Shown here piece after piece: positions 51,300-59,421 of a stretch of 64,000 bases of DNA. Source of the stretch: Phycicoccus sp963709785 (GTDB lineage: Bacteria; Actinomycetota; Actinomycetes; Actinomycetales; Dermatophilaceae); contig CAVPXT010000004.1 in NCBI GenBank assembly GCA_963709785.1, positions 1 to 64,000 on the forward strand, in the 5' to 3' direction. Numbering within the stretch: position 1 is the stretch's first letter; each line of letters begins with the position of its first letter. The notes beneath the pieces were generated by a model. The model was not told the origin of the DNA, ran no database searches, and was given only the letters and a program-made list of their open reading frames with translations. Both the position numbers and the translations under genes were made by a program.

Positions 51300-53108
51300 T
51301 CAGTAGCCGAGGCCGAAGCCGAACGGGTGGAGCACGGTGTCGGGGTCCCCGGCGACGGGGATGTCGACAGGGAGCTTCCCGGTGGGGGACACCGCGCCGG
51401 CGATGACGCGGGCGGCGGCTCGCAGGGCGACCGGGCTGTAGCTGTAGGTCGCGAGGTAGGTCTCGACGTCGCCGAGGTAGGCGACGTCGTACGGGTCCCG
51501 GGTCGCGACGACGACGACGGGGACGCCGGTGGCGCGCAGCGCGGCCACGAGGTGCTGCTGGCCGGCCCGCGGGTCGGTGACGGTGGTGTCCCAGGCCTTC
51601 ATCGTCGTCACGACGACGGCGTCCCGGCCCTGCGCGGCGGCCACGGCCGCCGCGACCTGGGCGTCGGTCGGGGACGAGCCCGTCGAGAGCACGGTCGTCG
51701 AGGCGCCCTGTTCGGTGAGGCCGTCTGCGAGTGTCCGCGTCGTCGTGACGCCGTAGCCGGTGACGAGGAGATCCCTGCCGGACACCGTCATCGGGAGCAT
51801 GCCGTCGTCGTTGCGCACGAGGGTCGTCGTCCGGTTCGACACGGCGTCGGCCACCGCGAGGTGCGCGGCCGTCCCGACGACGTCGTCGACCCGGCGAGGG
51901 TCGGCCCACGGCTGCGCCACGACCCCCCGCTCCGCCTTGAGGGCGAGGACGCGGCGCACCTTGGCGTCGAGGTCACGCCGGGCGATCCGGCCCGACTCGA
52001 CGGCGTCGACGACCGCCTCGAACGCCTCGTCGAGGGCGGGGCTCATGAGCAGCTGGTCGGCGCCGGCGAGCAGGGCGCGCACCGCCACCTCGGCGTCGCC
52101 GTAGCGGTCCCGCACCCCCTGCATCTCGAGGGAGTCGGTGATGATGACGCCCTCGAAGCCCAGCTCGTCACGGAGCAGGCCGGTGAGGATCGGGTGGCTG
52201 AGCGTGGCCGGATCGCCGCTGTCGTCGAGGGCGGGGAACGCGAGGTGGGCCGTCATCACCATGTCGATGCCCTCCTGCACGGCGGCCCGGAACGGCGGCG
52301 CGTCGATGGTCTCCCACTGCTGCCGGGTGTGGGTGATGACGGGGAACGCCACGTGGCTGTCGGTCGCGGTGTCGCCGTGGCCCGGGAAGTGCTTGGCCGC
52401 GGCCATCACGCCGCCGTCCCGCTGGTACCCCGTGACCTGCGCCGCCACCATGTCCGCGGCCAGGTCGGGGCTCGAGGAGAACGAGCGCGTCCCGATGACC
52501 GGGTTCAGCGGGTTGACGTTGGTGTCGGCGACCGGGGCGAAGTTCGTCGTGATGCCCATCGCCCGCAGCTCCTGGCCGGTGACGGCGGCGGCGGTGCGGG
52601 CGTCCGCCGTGCTGCGCCCGGCACCGAGGGCCATCGACCCGGGGAACTGGGTCGCCGGGGGCCCGATGCGCGTGACGACACCCTGCTCCTGGTCGATGCC
52701 GATCTGGAGGGGCACCCGGACCTTCGAGCGCCGGGCGAGCGCTGCCTTCTGGAGTCCGTTGCTCAGGGCGGTGATCTGGTCGGGGTCCTGCACGCTGTCG
52801 GTCCACGCGAAGTAGATGACACCGCCGAGGGCGTACTTCTGCACCACCTCGGCGGGGGTCGAGACCCCGTAGAGCGGGACGTTGCGCGCGTCGGCCGTCG
52901 TCGCGTCGCTGCCGTAGACCTGCTGGACGAAGAGCTGGCCGACCTTCTCGCGCAGGGTCATCCGGGCCAGGGTCGAGGTGACCCAGCCGTGGTGGTGGCC
53001 GTGGTCCGGGCGTCGGCCCCCGGCCTCGGCGATGGGAGCGCCGGCACCCGCGAGGGCGAGGGCCATCCCTCCGGTGAGGGCGGTGCGGCGGGAGAGCGTC
53101 CAGGTCAC
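51300..53108 (-). CDS. nagZ: exo-beta-N-acetylglucosaminidase, GH3
   Basis: NagZ, 602 residues, removes GlcNAc from the non-reducing end of muropeptides and glycan pieces. The NagZ-specific loop K239-H-F-P-G-H-G-D-T-x-x-D-S-H252 holds the His-Asp acid/base dyad, and D325 (VIITDSLEMQ) is the nucleophile. A second alpha/beta domain follows, as in the Bacillus enzyme. A twin-arginine-like signal (LSRRTALTGG) indicates export. The GTG at 53108 has GGAGG 5 nt upstream. It is the first gene of the whole cluster. Confidence 0.93.
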   Translation of the reverse strand: MTWTLSRRTALTGGMALALAGAGAPIAEAGGRRPDHGHHHGWVTSTLARMTLREKVGQLFVQQVYGSDATTADARNVPLYGVSTPAEVVQKYALGGVIYFAWTDSVQDPDQITALSNGLQKAALARRSKVRVPLQIGIDQEQGVVTRIGPPATQFPGSMALGAGRSTADARTAAAVTGQELRAMGITTNFAPVADTNVNPLNPVIGTRSFSSSPDLAADMVAAQVTGYQRDGGVMAAAKHFPGHGDTATDSHVAFPVITHTRQQWETIDAPPFRAAVQEGIDMVMTAHLAFPALDDSGDPATLSHPILTGLLRDELGFEGVIITDSLEMQGVRDRYGDAEVAVRALLAGADQLLMSPALDEAFEAVVDAVESGRIARRDLDAKVRRVLALKAERGVVAQPWADPRRVDDVVGTAAHLAVADAVSNRTTTLVRNDDGMLPMTVSGRDLLVTGYGVTTTRTLADGLTEQGASTTVLSTGSSPTDAQVAAAVAAAQGRDAVVVTTMKAWDTTVTDPRAGQQHLVAALRATGVPVVVVATRDPYDVAYLGDVETYLATYSYSPVALRAAARVIAGAVSPTGKLPVDIPVAGDPDTVLHPFGFGLGY

Positions 53109-53124
53109 GGGATCCTCCAGGTGC

Positions 53125-53168
53125 GTAACTCGTTCACGTCGTTGTGGGGTACAACGAAACTTAGTTAC
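53125..53168 (-). promoter_or_regulatory. candidate MurR operator upstream of nagZ
   Basis: GTAACT (53125-53130) and AGTTAC (53163-53168) are inverted. Read outwards-in, both arms fit GTAACTNNNTNNCGTNG. A second inverted repeat, CGTTGT (53140-53145) with ACAACG (53151-53156), is nested inside. The left arm resembles the murQ operator arm at 47319-47334. Confidence 0.55.
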
Positions 53169-53235
53169 GTCCTTGCGAACCGGCAACCGGAAGGGCCGGC
53201 CACCTGCCGGGACACCGGCCCGGCTCGGGCAGCGG

Positions 53236-54078
53236 TCAGCCCGCGCGCCGGCGGTACGCGCCGGGCGTGACCCCCACGAGCGCGGTGAAGTCGCGGGTGA
53301 AGTGGGCCTGGTCGTACCAGCCGAAGCGCGGCGCGAGCTCGGTGAGGGTGCCCTCGTACCCGGCGTCGAGGGTGGCGAGGACGTCGTGCATCCGGTACCG
53401 GGCGAGCACCCACTTCGGGCCCACGCCGACGTACCGGGCGAAGAGTCGCTGGAGGCTGCGGACCGACGTCGCGTGCCGCCGCGCCACGTCGGCAACGGTG
53501 ACGAGCGAGCGGTCCTCGAGCATCGCGCCGACGACGTGCAGCAGCTCGTCGTACCGGGCGTCGGGGCCGGGGTCGAGCGCGGCGAGGCCCGCCTCCGCCT
53601 CGGCGCGCCAGCGTGCGGGGTCGGCGGCGAGTGCCGGGTCGTCGAGCCGGGCGGCCAGGGCGTCGGGGAGCAGGCCGTGGGCCGGGACCGACCGGTCCGC
53701 CCAGCCGGTCGCCGGCCGGCCCGTCAGCGCCGCGAGTCCCCCGGGCCGGAACCGGAGACCGAGGACCCGGCCGTGCCCCCGCACCTCGACGCCGAAGCGT
53801 CGCGTGCACACCCCGGTGACGACGAGGCGCTCCCCCGGGGGCAGCGCGGGCCGGGGGTGGGTGCCCAGCTCGAGGGTGAGCGAGCAGGTGGGGTGCGGGA
53901 GCACCTCGCTCGTGAAGAACCGGCCCTCCGGGAGGTCCCACCGCAGCGCCCAGTGGTTCTCGACCCACGGGGCCACCGCCTCACCGGCGGGGTCGCGGAC
54001 GAGGCCGACGTGGCGGGCGAACTCGTCGGGGCGCAGCACCCCGGCGGTCGTCGCTGTCGCGTTCGTCCTATCCGGCAC
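53236..54078 (-). CDS. AraC-family transcriptional regulator
   Basis: This 280-residue regulator has a DUF6597-like N-terminal sensory domain (AGEAVAPWVENHWALRWDLPEG, LGLRFRPGGLAALTG) and a C-terminal AraC double helix-turn-helix (VADVARRHATSVRSLQRLF, then LAPRFGWYDQAHFTRDFTALVGVTPGAYRR). The GTG at 54078 follows TACGCT (54090-54085) by 6 bp, a leaderless start. It is divergent from a VOC-family gene 52 bp away, a pairing that suggests it controls that gene. The inducer is unknown. Confidence 0.9.
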   Translation of the reverse strand: MPDRTNATATTAGVLRPDEFARHVGLVRDPAGEAVAPWVENHWALRWDLPEGRFFTSEVLPHPTCSLTLELGTHPRPALPPGERLVVTGVCTRRFGVEVRGHGRVLGLRFRPGGLAALTGRPATGWADRSVPAHGLLPDALAARLDDPALAADPARWRAEAEAGLAALDPGPDARYDELLHVVGAMLEDRSLVTVADVARRHATSVRSLQRLFARYVGVGPKWVLARYRMHDVLATLDAGYEGTLTELAPRFGWYDQAHFTRDFTALVGVTPGAYRRRAG

Positions 54079-54130
54079 CCCGCCAGCGTAGGAGTCTGGG
54101 CGGACACACCACCCGCAGAGAGGAACACCG

Positions 54131-54502
54131 ATGGCCCTCGCGAGCCTCAAGATGGTCACGCTCGACAGCTCCGACGTCCGCCGCGACGCCGGGTTCTGGT
54201 CCGCCGTCCTCGGCTGGGAGGTGGTCCACTCGCAGGACGAGTACGCGATGCTCGCGGGGCCGGGGGGCATCGCCCTCGGGCTGGGGCTCGTCGAGGGGCA
54301 CGTCGCCCCGGGCTGGCCGAACGAGCACGGCAGCAAGCAGTTCCACCTCGACCTCGCCGTCGACGACCTCGACGCCGGCGCGCAGGAGGTCGTCGCGCTC
54401 GGCGGGACCCTCCCGGACGAGCAGCCGGGCGAGACGTGGCGCGTGCTCCTCGACCCGAGCGGCCACCCGTTCTGCCTCACGCAGGCCGCCAACTGGGGCT
54501 GA
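54131..54502 (+). CDS. VOC (glyoxalase-like) family protein
   Basis: This small protein of 123 residues has the paired beta-alpha-beta-beta-beta units of the vicinal oxygen chelate fold: VTLDSSDVRRDAGFWSAVLGWE at the start and HLDLAVDDLDAGAQEVVALGG in the second half, ending with RVLLDPSGHPFCL. Such proteins bind metal and may act in glyoxalase, dioxygenase or resistance reactions. The substrate is not evident. AGAGAGGAAC precedes the ATG. The divergent AraC gene is its likely regulator. Confidence 0.87.
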   Translation: MALASLKMVTLDSSDVRRDAGFWSAVLGWEVVHSQDEYAMLAGPGGIALGLGLVEGHVAPGWPNEHGSKQFHLDLAVDDLDAGAQEVVALGGTLPDEQPGETWRVLLDPSGHPFCLTQAANWG

Positions 54503-54601
54503 GCGGCCGCCACCTCCGCTCGTCGCAGGGCAGCGGCCGCCCACGGAGAGTTTCGACACGATCCGTGGACGGCGCGGGCCGCGCCGACCCACGATGGGCC
54601 C

Positions 54602-56509
54602 ATGAGCACCGGCGCCTACGCAGCGGCACACGCCCAGTCGATCAGCGACCCCACGACCTTCTGGGGCGAGGCGGCCTCGGCCGTCGAGTGGATGACCGAG
54701 CCGACCACCGTCCTCGACGACTCGAACCCGCCGTTCTACCGGTGGTTCCGCGGCGGCACCCTCAACACCTGCTTCAACGCGCTCGACCGCCACGTCCGCG
54801 ACGGTCGCGGCGCACAGGCCGCCCTGATCTACGACAGCCCGGTCACCGGCACCTCGCAGACCTTCACGTACTCCGAGCTGCTCGACCGGGTCGCGACCTT
54901 CGCCGGCGCGCTCGCCTCGCTCGGGGTCGAGAAGGGCGACCGCGTCGTCATCTACATGCCGATGGTGCCCGAGGCCGTCGTCGCGATGCTCGCGTGCGCC
55001 CGGCTGGGCGCCATCCACTCCGTCGTCTTCGGCGGCTTCGCCCCCGCCGAGCTGGCGGCGCGCATCGAGGACGCCGAGCCCAAGGTCATCGTCTCCGCGT
55101 CGTGCGGCATCGAGCCGAGCCGCGTCGTCGAGTACAAGCCGATGCTCGACGGCGCCCTCGACCGCAGCAGCCACAAGCCCGAGTCCGTCGTCGTCCTCCA
55201 GCGCGAGCAGGCGGCGGCGGCCGTCGGCGTGCGCGACACGGAGTGGGAGGAGATGACGTGGGACGAGCTCGTCGCCGACGCCGAGCCGGCCGACTGCGTC
55301 GAGGTGGAGGCCACCGACCCGCTCTACGTGCTCTACACCTCGGGCACGACCGGGCGCCCCAAGGGCATCGTCCGCGACAACGGCGGCCACGCCGTCGCGC
55401 TCCGCTGGTCGATGGAGAACGTCTACGACATCGGGCCCGGCGACGTGTGGTTCACGGCGTCCGACGTCGGGTGGGTCGTCGGCCACTCGTACATCGTGTA
55501 CGCCCCGCTGCTCACCGGCGCGACCACGGTGCTCTACGAGGGCAAGCCGGTCGGCACCCCCGACGCGGGCGCGTTCTGGCGGGTCGTCAGCACCTACGGC
55601 TGCAAGGCGATGTTCACCGCCCCGACGGCCTACCGCGCCATCAAGCGCGAGGACTCCGCCGGACAGCTGCTGAAGGAGTACGACCTCTCCTCGCTCGAGT
55701 GCGTGTTCCTCGCCGGGGAGCGCCTCGACCCCGACACCTACGAGTGGGCGAGCGAGGTCCTCGGGGTGCCGGTCGTCGACAACTGGTGGCAGACCGAGAC
55801 GGGGTGGCCGATCGCCGCGAACCTCCGGGGCCTGGAGCCGATGCCGATCAAGGCCGGGTCCCCGTCGGTCGCGGTGCCGGGCTACGACGTGCGGGTCCTC
55901 GACGAGCACGCCGAGCCGGTGCCGCCGGGCACCGAGGGCGCCATCGCCATCCGGCTGCCGCTGCCGCCGGGCACGCTGCCCACGCTCTGGGGTGACGACG
56001 AGCGCTACGTCGCGAGCTACCTGTCGGTCTACGACGGCTACTACCTCACCGGTGACGGCGGGATGATCGACGAGGACGGCTACGTCTACGTCATGGGCCG
56101 CACCGACGACGTCCTCAACGTGGCCGGGCACCGGCTCTCGACCGGCTCCATCGAGGCCGCCCTCGCCGGCCACCCGGCCGTGGCCGAGTGCGCCGTGATC
56201 GGCGTCGCGGACGACTTCAAGGGCCAGGTGCCGCGAGGGCTCGTCGTCGTCAAGGGTGACGTCGACGTCGAGGCCGACGGCGAGCGCATCCGGGCCGAGC
56301 TCGTCCAGCGGGTACGCGACGAGGTGGGGGCGGTCGCGAGCCTGCGCCAGGTCGACATCGTGGGCGGCCTGCCGAAGACCCGCTCCGGGAAGATCCTGCG
56401 CAAGACGATGCGCGAGCTCGCCGACGGGAAGACCCCGAACGTCCCCGGCACCATCGAGGACGTCTCCGTCCTCGACTCGCTCGCCGACGTCCTGCGCCCG
56501 GGCGGCTGA
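54602..56509 (+). CDS. acetyl/propionyl-CoA synthetase, AMP-forming (PrpE-type)
   Basis: This adenylate-forming enzyme of 635 residues activates short-chain acids with ATP and CoA. The P-loop-like motif YTSGTTGRPKG (about 240-250), the DNWWQTETGWP block, GRTDDVLNVAGHRLSTGSIE and the acetylatable Lys in KTRSGKILRK are all present. GxPVGTPDAGAFWRVV and the start SISDPTTFWGEAASAVEW resemble PrpE propionyl-CoA synthetases more than Acs, but this cannot be decided by eye. CACGAT lies 6 bp before the ATG, so the start may be leaderless. Confidence 0.92.
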   Translation: MSTGAYAAAHAQSISDPTTFWGEAASAVEWMTEPTTVLDDSNPPFYRWFRGGTLNTCFNALDRHVRDGRGAQAALIYDSPVTGTSQTFTYSELLDRVATFAGALASLGVEKGDRVVIYMPMVPEAVVAMLACARLGAIHSVVFGGFAPAELAARIEDAEPKVIVSASCGIEPSRVVEYKPMLDGALDRSSHKPESVVVLQREQAAAAVGVRDTEWEEMTWDELVADAEPADCVEVEATDPLYVLYTSGTTGRPKGIVRDNGGHAVALRWSMENVYDIGPGDVWFTASDVGWVVGHSYIVYAPLLTGATTVLYEGKPVGTPDAGAFWRVVSTYGCKAMFTAPTAYRAIKREDSAGQLLKEYDLSSLECVFLAGERLDPDTYEWASEVLGVPVVDNWWQTETGWPIAANLRGLEPMPIKAGSPSVAVPGYDVRVLDEHAEPVPPGTEGAIAIRLPLPPGTLPTLWGDDERYVASYLSVYDGYYLTGDGGMIDEDGYVYVMGRTDDVLNVAGHRLSTGSIEAALAGHPAVAECAVIGVADDFKGQVPRGLVVVKGDVDVEADGERIRAELVQRVRDEVGAVASLRQVDIVGGLPKTRSGKILRKTMRELADGKTPNVPGTIEDVSVLDSLADVLRPGG

Positions 56510-56529
56510 CCCGGCGCGAGGGGGACGCC

Positions 56530-56889
56530 TCAGGCGCTGGCGTACCGCTCGTGGAACTCGAGGAAGGCGTCGTAGGCGCGCGGGCCGTAGACCGTGGCCG
56601 GGCCGCCGCCCATGAGGATGCAGACGCCGAGCGCCTCGGCGACCTGCTGCGGGGTGGCACCCTTGCGGGCGGCCCCCCGGGCGTGCGAGGCGATGCAGCC
56701 GTCGCACTGCGAGGACACGGCGATGCCCAGCGCGATGAGCTCCTTCGTCACGGCGTCGAGCGCACCGTCCTCCATCGCCGACTGGTGCACGGCGCTGTAG
56801 CCGGCGTAGACCTCGGGGATGGCGCTGCGCAGGGCCTTCGCGGGCTCGCGCAGCCCGTCGAGGACGTCGCCGCCGTGGGAGTGACTCAT
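56530..56889 (-). CDS. carboxymuconolactone decarboxylase / AhpD-like protein
   Basis: This 119-residue all-helical protein has the AhpD-type redox motif C62-D-G-C65 with H69 (CDGCIASHARGA). Such proteins reduce peroxidases or act as small thiol-dependent peroxidases. The family's name reaction, lactone decarboxylation, is less likely with the CxxC present. ACGGAGGC precedes the ATG at 56889. A CsoR-type palindrome lies 27 bp upstream in the promoter region, suggesting control by copper, persulfide or aldehyde stress. Confidence 0.88.
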   Translation of the reverse strand: MSHSHGGDVLDGLREPAKALRSAIPEVYAGYSAVHQSAMEDGALDAVTKELIALGIAVSSQCDGCIASHARGAARKGATPQQVAEALGVCILMGGGPATVYGPRAYDAFLEFHERYASA

Positions 56890-56915
56890 GGATGCCTCCG
56901 TGGACTGGATGGTCT

Positions 56916-56933
56916 GATACCCCCAAGGGTATC
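56916..56933. promoter_or_regulatory. CsoR/RcnR/FrmR-family operator
   Basis: GATACCCCCAAGGGTATC is a perfect 7-bp inverted repeat with a 4-nt centre. It has the A/T-rich outside and C/G tract inside that is typical of CsoR-family sites (ATACCC...GGGTAT). It lies upstream of the AhpD-like gene. No CsoR-family gene is in the window, so the regulator would be encoded elsewhere. Confidence 0.6.
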
Positions 56934-56996
56934 GCTCGCGGGCGGGCGGCCGCACCGGCCTCGTCACGGCGGGTCCATCCGGGTGAGGATGGGGAC

Positions 56997-57389
56997 GTGA
57001 TCTCCGCCGACCTCGCTCGCTCGCTCGTCGCCGCCGGGGTGCTCTGGGAGCCCGCCGCCGGCGACCGCTTCGTCATCGACGCCGAGCTCCTGACCGGAGA
57101 GGTGTTCTGGATCTCCGACCTCACCGTCGAGGTCCAGACCTACCGCGACCAGTCGCTGCTCGGGTTCAACGGCACGACCGAGTGGGCGCTGGACTCGGTG
57201 ACCCTCGACCAGGCCCTCTGGCTGCCCCGCGAGGACCAGCTCCGCGAGCTGCTCGGCAACCGGCTCGAGGCGGTGCGCCGCACCGAGTCCGGGTGGGAGG
57301 TCACCTACGCCGTGCGGCCCGGCTACGTCCAGTCGGTCACCGACCCCGACCTCGAGTGCGCCTACGCGCAGGCCCTGCTCACCCTCTGA
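56997..57389 (+). CDS. conserved actinobacterial protein of unknown function
   Basis: This 130-residue cytoplasmic protein begins MISADLARSLVAAGVLWEP and contains GDRFVI, SDLTVEV, GFNGTTEWALDSVTLDQALWLPREDQLRELLG and a C-terminal AYAQALLTL helix. Similar small proteins occur across actinobacteria and are sometimes labelled CpaE by automatic transfer, for which I see no ATPase motif. The GTG at 56997 has GAGG 8 nt upstream. It converges with the HerA-like gene. Confidence 0.7.
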   Translation: MISADLARSLVAAGVLWEPAAGDRFVIDAELLTGEVFWISDLTVEVQTYRDQSLLGFNGTTEWALDSVTLDQALWLPREDQLRELLGNRLEAVRRTESGWEVTYAVRPGYVQSVTDPDLECAYAQALLTL

Positions 57390-57404
57390 CGCCCCCCGAC
57401 CGGC

Positions 57405-59051
57405 TCAGCCCTTGCGGCTGGTGCCGAAGACCGAGCGGGTGATCTCGCGGCCGATGACGGTGCCGGCCGAGCGGAGCATCGACCTGAAGGCCGAGGACTT
57501 CACGACCTGCTCGACCATCCCGGGCTGTGCCTCCTTCTTCCGCGCCTGCGCCGCGGCGGCCTTCTCGGCGGCGGCGCGCTCCTTCTCCGCCGCCTTCTCG
57601 GCGGCGGCGCGGGCCTTCTCGGCCTCCTTCTCGGCGGCGGCGTCCTGCGCCGCCCGCGCCTCGGCCTCCGCGGCAGCAGCATCGGCGGCCGCCTTCTCCT
57701 CGACCGCCTTGCCGAGCATCTCGAACGCCGACTCGCGCTCGACCGCCACGCCGTACTCGGCCATGAGCGGTGACGCGGCGACGGCCGCGTCGACGACGGC
57801 GGCCGGGGACGGCGCCATCAGCGACTCCGGCGCCCGCATGCGGGTCCACGCGACCGGCGTCGGTGCGCCCTTCTCCGACAGGACGGTGACGACCGCCTCG
57901 CCGGTGCCGAGGGTGGTGAGCAGCTCCTCGAGGTCGTACGCGGTGTGCGGGTAGGTCTTGACCGCAGCCTTGAGCGCGGCCGCGTCGTCGGGGGTGAAGG
58001 CGCGCAGCGCGTGCTGGACCCGGTTGCCGAGCTGGGCGAGCACGTCGGCGGGGACGTCCTTGGGCGACTGGGTCACGAAGAAGACACCGACGCCCTTGGA
58101 GCGGATGAGCCGCACGGTCAGCTGGATGGCGTCGAGGAAGTCCTTGCTCGCGTCGTCGAACAGCAGGTGCGCCTCGTCGAAGAAGAACACGAGCTTCGGC
58201 GTGTCGAGGTCGCCGACCTCGGGCAGGTCGTGGAAGAGGTCCGCGAGCAGCCACATGAGGAACGTCGAGAACAGCTGCGGCCGGTCCTGCACCGCCGGCA
58301 GCTCGAGCATCGAGACGATGCCCCGCCCGTCGGCCGTGGTGCGCAGCAGGTGGCTGGTGTCGAACTCCGGGAGCCCGAAGAACGCGTCGGCCCCCTGGTC
58401 GGAGAAGGTGATGAGCTCGCGGAGGATGACGCCCGCCGTCGACGAGGACAGGCCCCCGAGCTCCTTGAGGTCGGCCTTGCCCTCGTCCGAGGTCAGGTGC
58501 TGCACGACGGCACGCAGGTCGGCGATGGTGTCGAGCCACAGCCCGCGGGCGTCGGCGTAGTGGAAGACGAGCCCGAGGCTCGACTCCTGGGTGGCGTTGA
58601 GGCCCAGCACCTTCGAGAGGAGGGTGGGCCCGAAGGTCGAGACCGTCGCACGGACCGGCACCCCCGTGCCCTGGCCACCGAGTGCGTAGAAGTCGACGGG
58701 GTAGGCGGTCGGCTCCCACGTCATCCCGACGTCCTGCGAGCGGGCCGTGATCTTGTCGTTGGGCGCGCCGGGGCTGGCCATGCCGGAGAGGTCGCCCTTG
58801 ACGTCGGCGAGGAAGACCGGGACCCCCTGCTCGACGAGCTGCTCGGCCATCAGCTGGAGCGTCTTGGTCTTGCCGGTGCCGGTGGCGCCGGCGACGAGGC
58901 CGTGGCGGTTCATCGCCGAGAGGGGGATGCGCACCGGGGTGTCCGGGTGGGCGGCGCCGTCGACGACCGCCGCCCCGAACTCGAGCGCCGGACCCTCGAA
59001 CCCGTAGCCGGCGCGGATCTCGTCGATGAGGCTGCTGGTGTCGTCGCTCAC
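57405..59051 (-). CDS. HerA-like ATPase (DUF853)
   Basis: This 548-residue P-loop ATPase is of the HerA/FtsK superfamily. It has Walker A GATGTGKT (55-62), VFLADVKGDLSG, and Walker B KLVFFFDEAHLLF. A sensor block (GVGFFVTQSPKDVP-like, with VFFVTQSPKD) and an arginine-containing segment before FTPDD follow. The C-terminal 90 residues are an Ala/Glu/Lys-rich coiled coil and a basic tail. DUF853 proteins are widespread but poorly studied. A nuclease partner gene, usual for archaeal HerA, is absent. TAGATT at 59064-59059 lies 7 bp before the GTG. Confidence 0.88.
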   Translation of the reverse strand: MSDDTSSLIDEIRAGYGFEGPALEFGAAVVDGAAHPDTPVRIPLSAMNRHGLVAGATGTGKTKTLQLMAEQLVEQGVPVFLADVKGDLSGMASPGAPNDKITARSQDVGMTWEPTAYPVDFYALGGQGTGVPVRATVSTFGPTLLSKVLGLNATQESSLGLVFHYADARGLWLDTIADLRAVVQHLTSDEGKADLKELGGLSSSTAGVILRELITFSDQGADAFFGLPEFDTSHLLRTTADGRGIVSMLELPAVQDRPQLFSTFLMWLLADLFHDLPEVGDLDTPKLVFFFDEAHLLFDDASKDFLDAIQLTVRLIRSKGVGVFFVTQSPKDVPADVLAQLGNRVQHALRAFTPDDAAALKAAVKTYPHTAYDLEELLTTLGTGEAVVTVLSEKGAPTPVAWTRMRAPESLMAPSPAAVVDAAVAASPLMAEYGVAVERESAFEMLGKAVEEKAAADAAAAEAEARAAQDAAAEKEAEKARAAAEKAAEKERAAAEKAAAAQARKKEAQPGMVEQVVKSSAFRSMLRSAGTVIGREITRSVFGTSRKG

Positions 59052-59121
59052 GGTCGCCAATCTAGTGGCCGGCCGGGTTTCGCACCCCGGACTCACGGCC
59101 CGCTCGCCCTAGAGTGGCCCC

Positions 59122-59412
59122 GTGATCTTCAAGGCCGTCGGCGACTCGCGCCCCTACCCGGACCACGGGTACACGGGGCGGCAGTGGTCGAGCGTGCCCC
59201 CGCGGCTGGTCCGGCTCGACGAGCTCGTGACGACCAAGCGCGAGCTCGACCTCCACCAGCTGCTCGCCGAGGACTCCACCTTCTACGGCGACCTCTTCGC
59301 CCACGTCGTCGAGTGGGAGGACACCCTCTACCTCGAGGACGGGCTGCACCGGGCCCTGCGCGCCGCACTCCAGCAGCGACCCACCCTCCACGCCCGGGTG
59401 CTCGTGCTCTAG
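59122..59412 (+). CDS. conserved small protein (labelled VapB-family antitoxin in databases)
   Basis: This 96-residue protein begins MIFKAVGDSRPYPDHGYTGRQW, continues VRLDELVTTKRELDL and DSTFYGDLFAHVVEW, and ends with LEDGLHRALRAALQQRPTLHARVLVL. The family is highly conserved in actinobacteria and often carries a VapB antitoxin label, but no PIN-domain toxin gene is next to it. The DGxHR-x-A pattern is also reminiscent of ParB/Srx-like domains. The function is open. TAGAGT at 59110-59115 lies 6 bp before the GTG, a leaderless start. The LytR_C gene follows after 9 bp. Confidence 0.7.
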   Translation: MIFKAVGDSRPYPDHGYTGRQWSSVPPRLVRLDELVTTKRELDLHQLLAEDSTFYGDLFAHVVEWEDTLYLEDGLHRALRAALQQRPTLHARVLVL

Positions 59413-59421
59413 GGGTCGACG

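Noticed and set aside
57000..57389. CpaE pilus-assembly function for the 130-residue protein
   Set aside because: No P-loop or receiver domain is present; the label seems to be a propagated database annotation.
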